Positions 48,362 to 60,758 are shown, numbered from the stretch's first letter. The stretch: 64,000 bases of DNA from Okapia johnstoni (GCA_024291935.2 CM044317.1:66578730-66642729); one strand, 5' to 3'. Made by a program: numbers and translations. Notes: generated from the letters alone by a model not told the origin.

Positions 48362-49241
48362 AATCTGTATACTTTTTATTTTGTCTTACTGTATTACCTA
48401 TGATGTCCCTTTCAATCCTGAATAGGAATGATAAGCATGACATCTTTGCCTTATTCCCCATCTTATGGGGAAGGTTTTGAGTTTCTCACCACCAATATCA
48501 GCTATAGGCCTTTGCAGATATTCTTTATTAGGGCTGAGTTTTTTTCTATTCCTAGTTTATTAAAATTTTGTATCATGAGTAAATGGTGCATTTTGCTAAG
48601 TGCTTTTCTCCACTGGTCATAGGATTTTTCTTCTTTACTGTATTATTGTGAACAATGGCAATGTTTGAATGCTAAGAAGACTCATATATCTGAAATAAAT
48701 ACTGCTTGGTTGTGGTGTGGAGTCTTTTTTTTTTTCACATTGTTAGATTCAAACTGTCAACATTTTTTGAAGATTTTTTGCATGAAAGTGCATAATAAAG
48801 ACTGATGTGTACTTTTCCATTCTTATAAGGTCTTTAGCTTAAGTAGCAGGATAATGCTTGCTTCATAGATTGACTTAGAAATTATACACTTTACTTCTAT
48901 TTCCTCAAACATATTGTAGAGAATTTCTAGCATTTCTTTCATAAATGTTTGGTTAAAATGTGCCAGTGAAGACATCTGGATGTGGAGCTTCCTTTTATCT
49001 GAAGATGTGACGGGTTGATTTTATGTATCAATTTGAATTGGCACAGAGTGCCCAGAAATTTTGTCAAACATTATTCTGAATGTGTCTATGAAGGTATGAG
49101 GGGATGAGATTAACATTTGAATCAGGAGACTGAGAAACAAGATTGTCTTTCTTGATATGACTGGCCCTCATGCTATCAGTTGAAGGCTTGAACAGAACAA
49201 AAAGGTTGACATTCTTCCAAGTAAGAAGAATCTCTTTCTGC

Positions 49242-50231
49242 CTAATTGCCTTGAGAAATCTGTATGCAGGTCAAGAAGCAACAGTTAGAACTGGACATGT
49301 AACAACAGACTGGGTCCAAATCGGGAAAGGAGTATATCAAGGCTGTATATTGTCACCCTGCTTATTTAACTTATATGCAGAGTACATCATGAGAAACGCT
49401 GGGCTGTATGAAGCACAAGCTGGAATCAAGATTGCCGGGAGAAACATCAATAACCTCAGATATAGAGATGACACCACTCTTATGGCAGAAAGCAATGAAG
49501 AATAAAAGAGCCTCTTGATGAAAGTGAAAAAGGAGAGTGAAAAAGTTAAAAACTTAAAACTCAACATTCAGAAAACAAAGATCATGGCATCTGGTCCCAT
49601 TATTTCATGGCAAATAGATGGGGAAACAATGGAAACAGTGACAGATTTTATTTTGGGGGGCTCCAAAATCACTGCAGATGGTGACTGCAGGCATGAAATT
49701 AAAAGACACTTGTTCCTTGGAAGAAAAGATATGACCAACATGGACAGCATATTAAAAAGCAGAGACATTCCTTTGCCAACAAAGGTCCATCTAGTCAAGG
49801 CTATGGTTTTTCCAGTAGTCATGTATGAATGTGAGAGTTGGACTATAAAGAAAGCTGAGCACCAAAGAATTGATGCTTTTGAACTGTAGTGTTGGAGAAG
49901 ACTCTTGAGAGTCCCTTGGACTGCAAGGAGATCCAACCAGTCCATCCTAAAGGAAATCAGTCCTCAATATTCATTGGAAGGACTATGCTGAAACTCCAAT
50001 GCTTTGTCCACCTGATACAAAGAACTGACTCATTGGAAAAGACCCTGATGCTGGGAAAGATTGAAGGCAGGAGAAGGGGACGACAGAGGATAAGATGGTT
50101 GCATGGCATCACCAACTTGATGGACATGAGCTTGAGTAAGCTCCGGGAGTTGGTGACGGACAGGGTGGCCTGTCGTGCTGCAGTCCATGGGGTCACAGAG
50201 TCGTACACGACTGAGTTGCTGAACTGAACTG
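49242..50231 (+). mobile_element. BovB LINE 3' third
   Basis: It starts in the reverse transcriptase ('ccttgagaaatctgtatgca') and ends 'gctgaactgaactga'. Frame breaks occur at the stop at 49503-49505, an insertion near 49550 ('gttaaaaactt') and a stop at about 49887. Motif C reads YRDD at 49461-49472, replacing the usual alanine with arginine. The pieces 49170-49505, 49515-49889 and 49889-50227 are its open segments. Confidence 0.92.
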
Positions 50232-50456
50232 AGCAGTCTTTTTCCTCCATTCAGATTCAGTTTGCAAAATTAGCTGTTCTTGGGTCTCAAACATGCCAAT
50301 TTTTGAACTGGAACTTATTGGCTCTTCTGATTCTCAAGCTTTTGAACATAGACTGTAACTCTAACATAAGCTTTCCTGGGTCTCCAGCTTGCCAACTGCA
50401 GATCATGGTACTTCTTAGTCTCCGTAATCACATGAGCCAATTCCTTATACTAAATC

Positions 50457-50460
<4 letters not shown>

Positions 50461-50526
<66 letters not shown>
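50461..50526. repeat. Compound (AT)n(AG)n microsatellite
   Basis: About 30 bases of alternating ta pass directly into about 36 bases of alternating ag. Confidence 0.97.
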
Positions 50527-50532
<6 letters not shown>

Positions 50533-50578
50533 TCTTCCAAGGAACTGGTCGATTTCATCAAAGTTATCAATTTGGGGG

Positions 50579-50846
50579 TTCAGTTCAGTTGCTCAGTCAT
50601 GTCCGACTCTGTGACCCCATGAATCACAGCATGCCAGGCCCCCCTGTCCATCACCAACTCCCGGAGTCTACCCAAACTCATGTCCATCGAGTCGGTGATG
50701 CCATCCAACCATCTCATCCTCTGTCGTCCCCTTCTCCTCCTGCCCCCAATCCCTCCCAGCATTAGGGTCTTTTCCTATGAGTCAACTCTTTGCATGAGGT
50801 GGCCAAAGTATTGGAGTTTCAGCTTCAACATCAGTCCTTCCAATGA
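50579..50846 (-). mobile_element. BovB 3' end, 270 bases, minus strand
   Basis: The BovB terminus is at the left ('gttcagttcagttgctcag'). The copy ends at 'cagtccttccaatgacacc'. It carries only the last 80 or so codons of ORF2; 50580-50762 is open. Confidence 0.93.
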
Positions 50847-51250
50847 CACCATACAATATTTCGTTATTATTCTTTTAATGACCATCAGATCAGCAGTGAT
50901 AATCCCTTTCATTTCTGATATTATTACTCTGTAACTTTCTCTTTTTCCTTAGTCAGCCTGGCTAGAGTTGTATCATTTTATTGATTCTTTAAAAGAACTA
51001 AGCCTTTGCATTCTAGACACATTAATTTCCCTATATCTGTTAATATTTTTCACAAGTAACTTTGGTTTGTGCTAGCCTTTGTCATTCTTGTTTTCATTTG
51101 TTTAGTGTGCATGTAAACATAAATCTTTTCTTTTATGACTTCTGGGTTTCTTAAATAGTTTGGTAGTCTCTTACTCTATCTCAGCTCCCCAAGGTTATTC
51201 AAATATTTTTCAAGCTTTTTATAGCTTTTTGGTTTATATTTGACATTTAC

Positions 51251-54200
51251 ATTTATAGCCAGTCTTGCAGTTCCCCAAATGATTCCAAGATGCAATCTCT
51301 ACTTTTTTGGACTCTATCCTTTTACTTTACTTTTTAAAAGTCTGTATCAGTGATTTCAAGGTGATTTTTCCATCCTGGTCTTTGTGATGAAGCAGTTACA
51401 TCTCTTTCACTTAAAAATGAGGCAAACAATGAACCTCTAATGGTTAGAGGTTGCGATATATAAAATTTTATTTATAGTGGTTTTGGTATGCATACCTCTC
51501 ACAATAATACTGTTTAGTGGAAATATAATGTTTACCTCTCCAGTGTCGAATTCTCCTTCCTTCCAACAATAATACTGTAATTTTTATTAAAGAATTTACT
51601 CCAATCCAGCTCCCAGCCAATGTGGTTTAACTCAAGTTGACTTTACCCCTGGGGCCCTAATTAGTCTAAGTTAGTTAGTCCATCTCATCCTTTGGCTAAG
51701 GTGAGTAGGTCAGGGAAGGACATAGAGTAAATGAATTTTTTTTCTGGCTTCTGGTAAGAGATTTGCTTTTTTCCACTGACTTTCTGATGTGAAGTATAAG
51801 GCTTAGGTATTTTACTATAGTCATCCTACTATCAGATGAGGATGAACGCAACACACAGAAGAATATCTGAAAGATAAGTCCCACTGACATCACTTAGGGG
51901 AGCAACAGGGAAAAGGAACCCAGTTCCTTGGCATTTTCATGAAGCAGAACACCATATAACTAGGTATTTTTGTGAAAAAGAAAATAAAGTTCACCTTGTT
52001 CAAGATACCCATATATTAGGCCTGTGGTACATGGAACCAAATCTATATCCAGACTAATTCATATTTAAAAATATAAGCATTATAAAAGCAATTAAAATGT
52101 GCTTAATTAACATTGAGATTGTACCCATTCTTTAACCTCAGCAGTGGGCCCAGAAAATCTAGGAAGAGAGAGATAGGTTATAGCTTAGTAAGGTCATACA
52201 TTATTTTCTTTCCTTTAGAGTCAAGAAACTACTTAGTATTCCATATTTAAATAAACAAGGCGTGTGGCGGGTTTTGACAGAATACTCCAAAGAGCTATTG
52301 TGCTGTTATTGTTGCTATTATTTTTAATGAATAGTGAAACTTTATGTAGAGCATAACCAAATTTGATGACTTTTAATAACGTTCTCCCTGTATAATTAGC
52401 ATAATAATGCTCTACCCTACAAAAATTGTATTAAAGTCACTAATTACTCATGAAAACTACTTTTCATTAGAGGTTTTTAAAACTCATTGGTACTTTAATA
52501 AAATTAATTGAGCCTAGCCTTATAATGAAAAAGCTGTTAGTGTGGTGCAAATGTTCAGTTTTTTTGATTTTTGCCTGATATTAGGATAAATATGGATCCT
52601 GTGTTAGGAATTCAGCACTTTGGATATGCTGGATGATAAAATGAAGAGTCTCACTTAGTTCGTAACAAAGTGGTCCTGGTAAACACACTGACAGAGGGGT
52701 CCAAGGCAAAGGTCTGAACTTGTAATCGGAGTATGTGTATAACTGCGTGTAAGTCTTTGTTCCTCCATGGTAGTACAGTCTGCGTCCTTCTTTCTCTCAT
52801 CCACATTCTCCCTTCCCACAGACTCATATTATCATTTCTATAGAAAACATCTCCAATTCCCAGCACTCCAGAGCAGGGTCTCTTACCTTAGAATTCATAG
52901 AATATACTGTCTGTCTATACCACTCTTTTCATACACATGTGAAACCAGGAGTCAAGTTTAATATAAAATTGTATTGAAGAATTAAACTTTTATGAATTTG
53001 TGTCATCTGCCAACAAGTTTTAAGCATTTAAGCACAATATGCATAATTATTGAATATTAAATACATTGAAAAATATGTCTTTATTTCTTTGATATTACTG
53101 TATCTTTCTGTGCACAAAATACTCTATAAATGTTTGATTGAAATTAGTCTGTAGTCATTTCTAGCCTCTTCACTCCATAATATTTAATCGATTACTGACA
53201 ATGTAAGGCTGAACTCCACATTTATGATGAAACCACTTCAAAACTGTTCTCAATGCCTTTTTGAAACAAGCAAATATGAACAGTTTCTTTATACTTGTGT
53301 GTATGTATATACATAAAGATCTTTTGAGCTAGGTTGATCAATGTCAATGGTATTAAAAGGGAAGAATTAAGGCAATTATTTACTTTTGACTAGAATTTTA
53401 AAATAAGAGTTGAGGGATGAAGTTCCAATATAGGGTAAGCACATTCTACTCTGTCTTTCCTATTGAATGCAGCTATAAAATCTAGACCAGAATGCACAGA
53501 ACAGCTATTTGATGTCTCTAGAAAGTAAACACTAACATATAGGTGAGGAAAGAAGACCATAATCAGTGATTAGCTTTCCATGTTTTTTCCCTTCAATCTT
53601 ATCTCACTGATGTTCAAAACAGAAAGGAGTGTTGGGGTACACAGATAGAAAGATCTCAGGAAGGAGCACTTTAGTTCTGACTCAAGAAGTGATAAAGAGA
53701 ACCCCTAAAACACAGAGTGTGGAAATACCTTTTCATCTTTTTCTGTAGTCTCTCAAACCTTAGCCCACAAGCAATCCTATGGTGAGTTAGCAGGAGCATT
53801 GGGAACTGGACCCTGCAGGAACCAAAATTCTGAAGAAGAAATCTATCTTTCTGATTGGTAGAACTGTAATCCCATGAAGGTAGGTCACATGACCCATTTT
53901 TGTTTCTATCTTTCCAGATGTGAGTGCAGTCCTGGAAGCAAGTAGCTAAGCATAGTCATGAAAGCACTACTTTACTGTCTAGAAGACTGAAAAGGAAGCC
54001 TCAGAAAACTGCTAAGTACTAGAGGGACTGCAGAGAGATAAAGATAGAGAAACTTGGGAAAACAAGCCCTTAAAGCTGTTTAGGCCTCCATGGGCTCAAC
54101 CTCAAGCTAAACAATGTAAATCTGATCAGCCTTCCAAAGAGTTTGAGAAGTGAACTTACAGACTGACACCCTAGTCTCTAACCACTGGGTGGTGCACACA

Positions 54201-54369
54201 TTTAAATTTGAATAGCACTGAATAGGCTTTGAGAACTGAACTGACAAAGAACTATAGCACTTGGGGATGTTGGGATTTGTGCTCTTACATTGATTGTCTG
54301 CTAAAACAAAATTATTAACACGTCATATAGAATTTACAACAGGATTCAGAAGTTTGTAACGTAATACTT
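51251..54369. other. Unassigned DNA, 3.1 kb
   Basis: No gene, exon or confident repeat is recognised. The open frames here (up to about 70 codons) have no family resemblance that I can see. Confidence 0.35.
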
Positions 54370-55400
54370 AAAATGCCCAGGCAGCAATCCAAAATTACTA
54401 GGCATATGAAGGAGGACAACAGAAAAAGCTCATAGAAAAGGGGACAATCAACTGATGCCAATGCAGAAGCAAGATATTGGATGTATTTAACAAAGACCTA
54501 AAAGTATCTATTACAAAAGTGTTTCAATAGGCAACTGTAAACATTCTTGAAATGAGTGGAAAAATATAGATACCAAAGAAATAGATGAAAAGAAGAAAGA
54601 GAAATTTTGTAACTGAAATATATATGTATAATAGAAATTAAAAGCTCATTGGATAGGCTTAAAATTTTAATGTAGATTAAAGAAGAGTCAGTGAACCTAA
54701 AGAAAGATCCATGGAAACTGTCAATTCTGAACATAAGAAAATACATTAAAAACAAATAAATACAGCCCCAAGGGCCTTGGGGCAATAACAAAAGGTCTAA
54801 TATTTACGTTTTCAGAGTCCCAGAAAGAGAGAAGAAAGAATGTGGTGCAGAAAGATATTTTGAGTAATGACTGAAAATGTCCCAGATTAGGTGAAAGACA
54901 AGAGCCTACATATTCAAGAATCTCTCAAATGTAATTAATTCAAAGAAATCCATGCATAAACACATAATAACCAAAAAATCCATGCACAAACACAGTAACC
55001 AAAAAATATTGCAGCCAAAGGAAATGGAACATGTACTACAGCGAAAGAATTCAAATGACTGCGTGTTTCTCATCAGAAAACATGAAAACCAGAAAGAAGA
55101 AGGTTTATGAAGAAAAGAATTGTCAACCCATTTATTCTATAAGCAACCAAAATATCCTTCAGGAATGAAGTTGAAAGAAAAGTCATTCTCAGATGAAATT
55201 AAGTTATGAGAATCCATAACCAACATACCTATTCTAAAATAATTGCTAAATAAATTATTTTAGCTAAGAGAAATATTACAGAAGTAAACTTGGAAAAATC
55301 AAGAATGAAGACAAGCAACAGAAATGGTAAATATCTGTAAAAATAATACTAAATGATTAAATATAATAGATCATTCCTCTTCTATTAGGCTCTTTAAAAT
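54370..55400 (+). mobile_element. HAL1/old L1 ORF1 region
   Basis: 'gcaatccaaaattactaggc', 'aagaagagtcagtgaaccta', 'tttcagagtcccagaaagag', 'tgaaaatgtcccagattagg' and 'aaaatatccttcaggaatga' follow HAL1/L1 ORF1 order from N- to C-terminus. All frames are broken. Confidence 0.7.
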
Positions 55401-56012
55401 ATGTTTGACAGTTGAAAACAAATATAATAATATCTGGTGAGAATTTCAATGTATGTATATGTAATATACAAGATGACTAAAGCACAAAGGAGAGAGGTAG
55501 TTAAAAAAAAAAACCTACAGTAAAATCGTCATCCCACTTTCAGTGGTAGATAATTTATTCTAAGTAAGTCAAGTGTGAAGTATGTATATTATAATCCCTA
55601 CAGCAACCATTTAAAAAAATACAAGAATACACAGTCAAAAATACAATGAAAAAATTAAAATTCAAAACTAAAAAATGTTCAAATAAACTGCAGAAAGTGG
55701 AATCAAAAAAGAAAAAGAAAAACAAGGAAAAATACAGAAAAAATCTCAAAACTAAAACCAAACATATTAAAGTTACATTAAATTGAAATGTCCAGCAATA
55801 CCAGATATTGGTGTTAGACAGATATCGCCCAAGTATATGTGTTTTTATTCAACTTGTTAATATTTATATGCATACATACATATATTGGAGAAGGAAATGG
55901 CAACACACTGATTTTTCAGAAAGCTACTTTTTTTCTGAGAATCAGAAAAAAGTAACTGAAATCTAAATGTCAATGCTGAGTATAAGGTACTTTAATAAAG
56001 AAATGAGGCATA
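55401..56012. other. Unassigned A-rich DNA with a 25-base Bov-tA scrap
   Basis: The A-rich text may be the tail of the HAL1-like element. 55885-55908 ('tggagaaggaaatggcaaca') is a scrap of ruminant SINE. No gene is seen. Confidence 0.4.
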
Positions 56013-57080
56013 CGGTTCAGTTCAGTCGCTCAGTCGTGTCCGACTCTTTGCGACCACATGAACCACAGCACTCCAGGCCTCCCTGTCCATCACTAACTCC
56101 CGGAGTCCACCCAAACCCATGTCTGTTGAGTCGGTGATGCCATCCAGCCATCTCATTCTTTGTCGTCTCCTTCTCCTCCTGCCCTCAATCTTTCCCAGCA
56201 TCAGGGTCTTTTCAAATGAGTCAGCTGTTTGCATCAGGTGGCCAAAGTATTAGAGTTTCAGCTTCAACATCAGTCCTTCCAACGAACACCCAGGACTGAT
56301 CTCCTTTAGGATGGACTGGTTGGATCTCCTTGCAGTCCAAAGGACTCTCAAGAGTCTTCTCCAACACCACAGTTCAAAAGCATCAATTCTTCAGTGCTCA
56401 GCTTTCTTTATAGTCCAACTCTCACATCCATATATGACCAATGGAAAAACCATAGCCTTGACTAGAAGGACCTTTGTGGACAAATTAATGTCTCTGCTTT
56501 TTAATATTCTATCGAGGTTGGTCATAGCTTTCCTTCCAAGGAATAAGTGTCTTTTAATTTCATGGCTGCAATCACCATCTGCAGTGATCTTGGAGCCCAG
56601 AAAAATAAAGTCAGCCACTGTTTCCACATCTATTTGCCATGAAGTGATGGGACTGGATGCCACGATCTTAGTTTTCTGAATGTTGAGCTTTAAGCCAACT
56701 TTTTCACTCTCCTCTTTCACTTGCATCAAGAGGCTCTTTAGTTCTTCTTCACTTTCTGCCATAAGAGTGGTGTCATCTGAATATCTGAGGTTATTGATAT
56801 TTCTCCCAGCAATCTTGATTCAAACTTGTGCTTCCTCCAGCCCAGCGTTTCTCATGATGTACTCTGCATATAAGTTAAATAAGCAGGGTGACAATATACA
56901 GCCTTGATGTACTCCTTTTCCTATGTGGAACCAGTCTGTTGTTCCATGTCCAGTTCTAACTGTTGCTTCGTGACCTGCATACAGGTTTCTCAAGAGGCAG
57001 GTCAGGTGGTCTGGTATTCCCATCTCTTTCAGAATTTTCCACAGTTTATTGTGATCCACACCATCAAAGGCTTTGGCATT
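56013..57080 (-). mobile_element. BovB LINE 3' third, minus strand
   Basis: The BovB terminus is at 56013. The copy extends to 'atcaaaggctttggcat' at 57080 (motif A region), where it is truncated. ORF2 is broken at about 56390, 56820 (stop) and elsewhere. Confidence 0.93.
56391..57059 (-). pseudogene. BovB ORF2 reverse transcriptase fragment, two frames
   Basis: 57059-56820 carries DHNKLWKILKEMG and motif B as GVHQGC. It stops at 56820, where AGIK is changed. 56762-56391 carries the connection region. Motif C is YSDD (56772-56783), with serine for alanine. A small deletion at about 56625 removes two codons. Confidence 0.85.
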
Positions 57081-57119
57081 ATTATAACTAAATAAAACAT
57101 CCTATTTTTAACGATGGAT

Positions 57120-57485
57120 TAGATCAGCGAGTCCCTAACTTATCTGATAAGAATTGAGACACTTGCTTAAAATACAGATTTCCAGGCCTCTCTTGGCAAT
57201 GAGAGGAAAAGAAAAGTTATATAAGAAAATTTGACCTCAGAAACCCTCCATCATCCTTCCCAATTCAAAGTCTTCATATCTGTTCCCCAACTACCAGCCC
57301 TCATAAGGCTCCATCATCTCAAGATTGGCTACAGAATGGAATCATCAGACAAGAATTTAAAATACTGATGCCTGATATCACACTGCAAAAGATTCTGATT
57401 TGCTAATTTTGAGAAGAAGAGTAGGCATTTGGTATTTTCAAAGTTCTCCAGATAATTCTAATGTGCACCTAAAGTTGAGAACTGA
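57120..57485 (+). repeat. MER5A-like remnant split by other sequence
   Basis: 'aattgagacacttgcttaaa' at the left, then 'aagattctgatttgctaatt' and 'ccagataattctaatgtgca' with 'gttgagaactg' at the right, follow MER5A. About 170 bases near 57190-57365 are extra. Confidence 0.5.
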
Positions 57486-57589
57486 AAAAGGATCATTATA
57501 GAATCCAGAACAAAAATGATACTCCTGCCCTGGTTTTGTGACTACACTAGAGCAGCACATTGGGTTTCACAGAGATGCAATGCCTAAGT

Positions 57590-57735
57590 AGAAAGAACAA
57601 CAAGCTCAGGAATGACACAAATCTGGGTATGAATCACAGATCCATCAGTTTTAACATGATCTATTGCCATTTAAAAGACAATTCACCTGAGTCTCAGTTT
57701 TCCAGTTATGTAACAGGGAAAATATGCTCATGAGT
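57590..57735 (+). mobile_element. MIR fragment
   Basis: 'acacaaatctgggtatgaatc', 'cacctgagtctcagttttcc' and 'gtaacagggaaaat' are MIR core and 3' sequence. Confidence 0.55.
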
Positions 57736-58088
57736 CAAACAGGTGAACCTCTTGCCTGCCATATTCAACTTTCTCTTCTTCCTTAGCCAGCCCTTTCCAC
57801 AGGTCCAGGAAGTTACTGTTTTTTGAGTCAGGTGAACCTCTCTATCTAGAAGAGTTCTTTTTATGCTTATTAATTATTAACCGTGCCAGCTTTTATTCTC
57901 AAAAGTACTCTGGTTTGGAATATTAACCTAAGTAGTCATCTTTCCCATATACGATATTTTTCACTCATTACTTAAAATTAACTTCCCTGGGACAGAAAAT
58001 TGACCTATAGAGTGAACCAAACTTACTAGATTCGGATTATAACTTTAAATAGAAGATGGAGTATATAAGTAATATAGGTTATCTATAC
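57736..58088. other. Unassigned DNA
   Basis: No gene or confident repeat is recognised. Confidence 0.3.
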
Positions 58089-58129
58089 TTCACAGCAAAT
58101 TACCTGAAAACTTAGTGGCTTAAAACAAA
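58089..58129 (+). repeat. Start of an old repeat split by L1
   Basis: 'cagcaaattacctgaaaact tagtggcttaaaac' is the start of the same family as 16857-17424. It appears to resume right of the L1 at 60391 ('aaacaaacatgcattatgtc', 'ggtcagcaatccag'). Confidence 0.55.
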
Positions 58130-58149
58130 AAGCTATATATGACAAACCC

Positions 58150-58602
58150 ATGGCAAACATTATCCTAAATGGGGAAAAACTGAAAGCATTTCCCCTAAAA
58201 TCAGGAATAAGACAAGGGTGCCCACTCTCACCACTACTATTCAACATAGTTTTGGAAGTTTTGGCCACAGCAATCAGAGCAGAAAAAGAAATAAAAGGAA
58301 TCCAGATTGGAAAAGAAGAAGTAAAACTCTCACTGTTTGCAGATGACATGATCCTCTACATAGAAAACCCTAAAGACTCCACCAGAAAATTACTAGAACT
58401 AATCAACGAATATAGTAAAGTTGCAGGATATAAAATTAACACACAGAAATCCCTTGCATTCCTATACACTAAGAACGAGAAAACAGAAAGAGAAATTAAG
58501 GAAACAATTCCATTCACTATCGCAATGAAAAGAATAAAATACTTAGGAATATATCCACCTAAAGAAACAAAAGACCTATATATAAAAACTATAAAACACT
58601 GA
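58150..58602 (+). pseudogene. L1 ORF2 reverse transcriptase fragment
   Basis: This 150-codon frame shows [15 protein letters not shown] (motif B) and the catalytic FADD (58336-58347). It ends early because bases are missing after TKTIKH-like codons near 58600. The family frame resumes at 58673. Motif A and the endonuclease lie in the missing 5' part. Confidence 0.9.
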
Positions 58603-58672
58603 TGAAAGAAATAAAAAGGACACAAATAGATGGAGAAATATACCATGTTCATGGATTGGAAGAATCAATATA

Positions 58673-59854
58673 GTGAAAATGAGTATACTACCCAAAGCAA
58701 TCTATAGATTCAATGCAACCCCTATCAAGCTTCCAGTGGTATTCTTCAGAGAACTAGAACAAATAATTTCACAATTTGTATGGAAATATGAAAAACCTCG
58801 AATAGCCAAAGCCATCTTGAGAAAGAAGAATGGAACTGGAGGAATCAACCTGCCTGACTTCAGGCTCTATACAAAGCCAAAGTCATCAAGACAGTATGGT
58901 ACTGGCACAAGGACAGAAATATAGATCAATGGAACAAAATAGAAAGCCCAGTGATAAATCCACGCACCTATGGACACCTTATCTTTGACAAAGGAGGCAA
59001 GGATATACAATGGAGAAAAGACAATCTCTTTAACAAGTGGTGCTGGGGAAACTGGTCAACCACTTGTAAAAGAATGAAACTAGAACACTTTCTAACACCA
59101 TACACAAAAATAAACTCAAAATGGATTAAAGATCTAAATGTAAGACCAGAAACTATAAAACTCCTAGAGGAAAATATAGGCAAAACACTCTCTGACATAA
59201 ACCACAGCAGGATCCTCTATGATCCACCTCCCAGAATATTGGAAATAAAAGCAAAAATAAACAAATGGGACCTAATTAAACTTAAAAGCTTTTGCACAAC
59301 AAAGGAAACTATAAGCAAGGTGAAAAGACAGCCTTCAGAATGGGATAAAATAATAGCAAATGAAGCAACGGACAAAGAATTAATCTCAAAAATATATAAG
59401 CAACCCCTGCAGCTCTATTCCAGAAAAATAAACGACCCAATCAAAAAGTGGGCCAAAGAACTAAACAGACACTTCTCCAAAGAAGACATACAGATGGCTA
59501 ACAAACACATGAAAAGATGCTCAACATCACTCATTATCAGAGAAATGCAAATCAAAACCACAATGAGGTACCATTTCACGCCCATCAGAATGGCTGCTAT
59601 CCAAAAGACTACAAGCAATAAATGCTAGAGAGGGTGTGGAGAAAAGGGAACCCTCTTACACTGTTGGTGGGGAATGCAAACTAGTACAGCCACTATGGAG
59701 AACAGTGTGGAGATTCTTCAAAAAACTGGAAATAGAACTGCCATTTGACCCAGAAATCCCACTGCTGGGCATACACACTGAGGAAACCAGACTTGAAAGA
59801 GACACGTGTACCCCAACGTTCATCGCAGCACTGTTTATAATAGCCAGGACATGA
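58673..59854 (+). pseudogene. L1 ORF2 C-terminal region in three frames
   Basis: 58673-58924 begins [14 protein letters not shown] and is shifted near 58880. 58951-59628 carries [19 protein letters not shown] and ends at a tag codon where the family has tryptophan (SNKC then W). 59636-59854 continues with the [16 protein letters not shown] block. At least three separate lesions inactivate it. Confidence 0.88.
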
Positions 59855-60439
59855 AAGCAGCCTAGATGCCCATCAGCAGTTGAATGGATAAGGAATCTGT
59901 GGTACATATACACAATGGAATATTATTCAGCCATTAAAAAGAATATATTCAAATCAGTTCTAATGAGGTGGATGAAACTGGAGCCTATTATACAGAGTGA
60001 AGTAAGCCAGAAAGAAAAACACCAATACAGTATACTATATATATGGTATTTAGTCAATCAGTAAAGATAACCCTGTATGCGAGACATCAAAAGAGACACA
60101 GATAAATAGAACAGTATTATGGACTCTATGGGAGAGGGTGAGGGTGGGATGATATGGGAGAATGGCATGGAAGCATGTAAATTATTATATGTGAAACGAA
60201 TTGCCATTCCAGGTTCAATGCATGATACAGGGTGCTTGGGGATGGTGCACTGGGAAGACCCGGAGTGATGGGATGGGGAGGGAGGTGGAAGGGGGGTTCT
60301 GGAAGGGTAAAACATGTACACCCATGGTGGATTCATGTCAATGTATGGCAAAACAAAAAGTTAAAAAATAGAAAATAAACTAATTAAAAAAAACAAACAT
60401 GCATTATGTCATAGTTATTACAGGTCAGCAATCCAGAGA

Positions 60440-60654
60440 TGATCTGTTTCAAGGTCTATCACTGCAATTAAGTTGTTCTCACCAAGTGAGCAAGAAGTAG
60501 CAACTACTCTAGATATATTAGTAAGACAATTGCATATCAGAGGATGGGAAATAAATACAACAAAAATTCAATGAACTTCTGCCTCTGAAATTTCTCAGGG
60601 TCTGGTGGTATGGAGCACGTTGAAAGAGTGAACAAAAAAATGGAAAATACATTG
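60440..60654. other. Unassigned DNA
   Basis: It is probably partly the continuation of the split old repeat. No gene is seen. Confidence 0.3.
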
Positions 60655-60663
60655 CAGGCAGAA

Positions 60664-60758
60664 TATATATATATATATATATATACATACATATATATAT
60701 ATACACACACACACATATATACATATATATATATATACACACACATATATATATACAC

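Larger units (their letters stand above)
49008..50526 (+). repeat. Old interspersed repeat split by BovB, ending in a compound microsatellite
   Basis: The left part (49008-49241) contains 'gtgtctatgaaggtatg', 'gatgagattaacatttgaat' and 'gttgaaggcttgaacagaac'. The right part (50232-50526) contains 'ctgggtctccagcttgccaa', 'gcagatcatggtacttctta' and 'gagccaattccttatactaa'. I recognise these as one widespread mammalian repeat but cannot name it with certainty. It lies in the antisense L1 and is itself interrupted by BovB. Confidence 0.6.
45782..51250 (-). mobile_element. Old L1, antisense, 3' UTR to reverse transcriptase, carrying four BovB insertions
   Basis: Antisense L1 is traceable in order through segments 45782-46445, 47011-47772, 48372-49007, 50527-50578 and 50848-51250. 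Landmarks are 'ccaaaatggctgtactattt' (45911), 'aagtttttaattttaataat' (46310), 'ataccacactgtcttggtta' (47213), 'ttttgagtttctcaccacca' (48475) and 'ggaactggtcgatttcatca' (50539). BovB fragments at 46459-46997, 47783-48361, about 49242-50231 and 50579-50846 interrupt it, the third by way of a further repeat. Confidence 0.85.
58130..60389 (+). mobile_element. L1 LINE, 2.26 kb, 5'-truncated
   Basis: It starts in the ORF2 reverse transcriptase ('ctatatatgacaaacccatg') and continues to the 3' UTR and A-rich tail near 60389. It is flanked by aaaacaaa at 58122-58129 and about 60390-60397. The 3' UTR has the G-rich segment near 60265-60300. Good sequence identity to young L1 suggests it is among the more recent L1s here. 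Confidence 0.93.

Noticed and set aside
47913..48461. A 182-codon minus-strand frame
   Set aside because: It is antisense to the BovB at 47783-48361 and extends into antisense L1; no domain is recognised.
56005..57082. ggcat direct repeat around the BovB at 56 kb
   Set aside because: Five bases is too short to claim as a target-site duplication.
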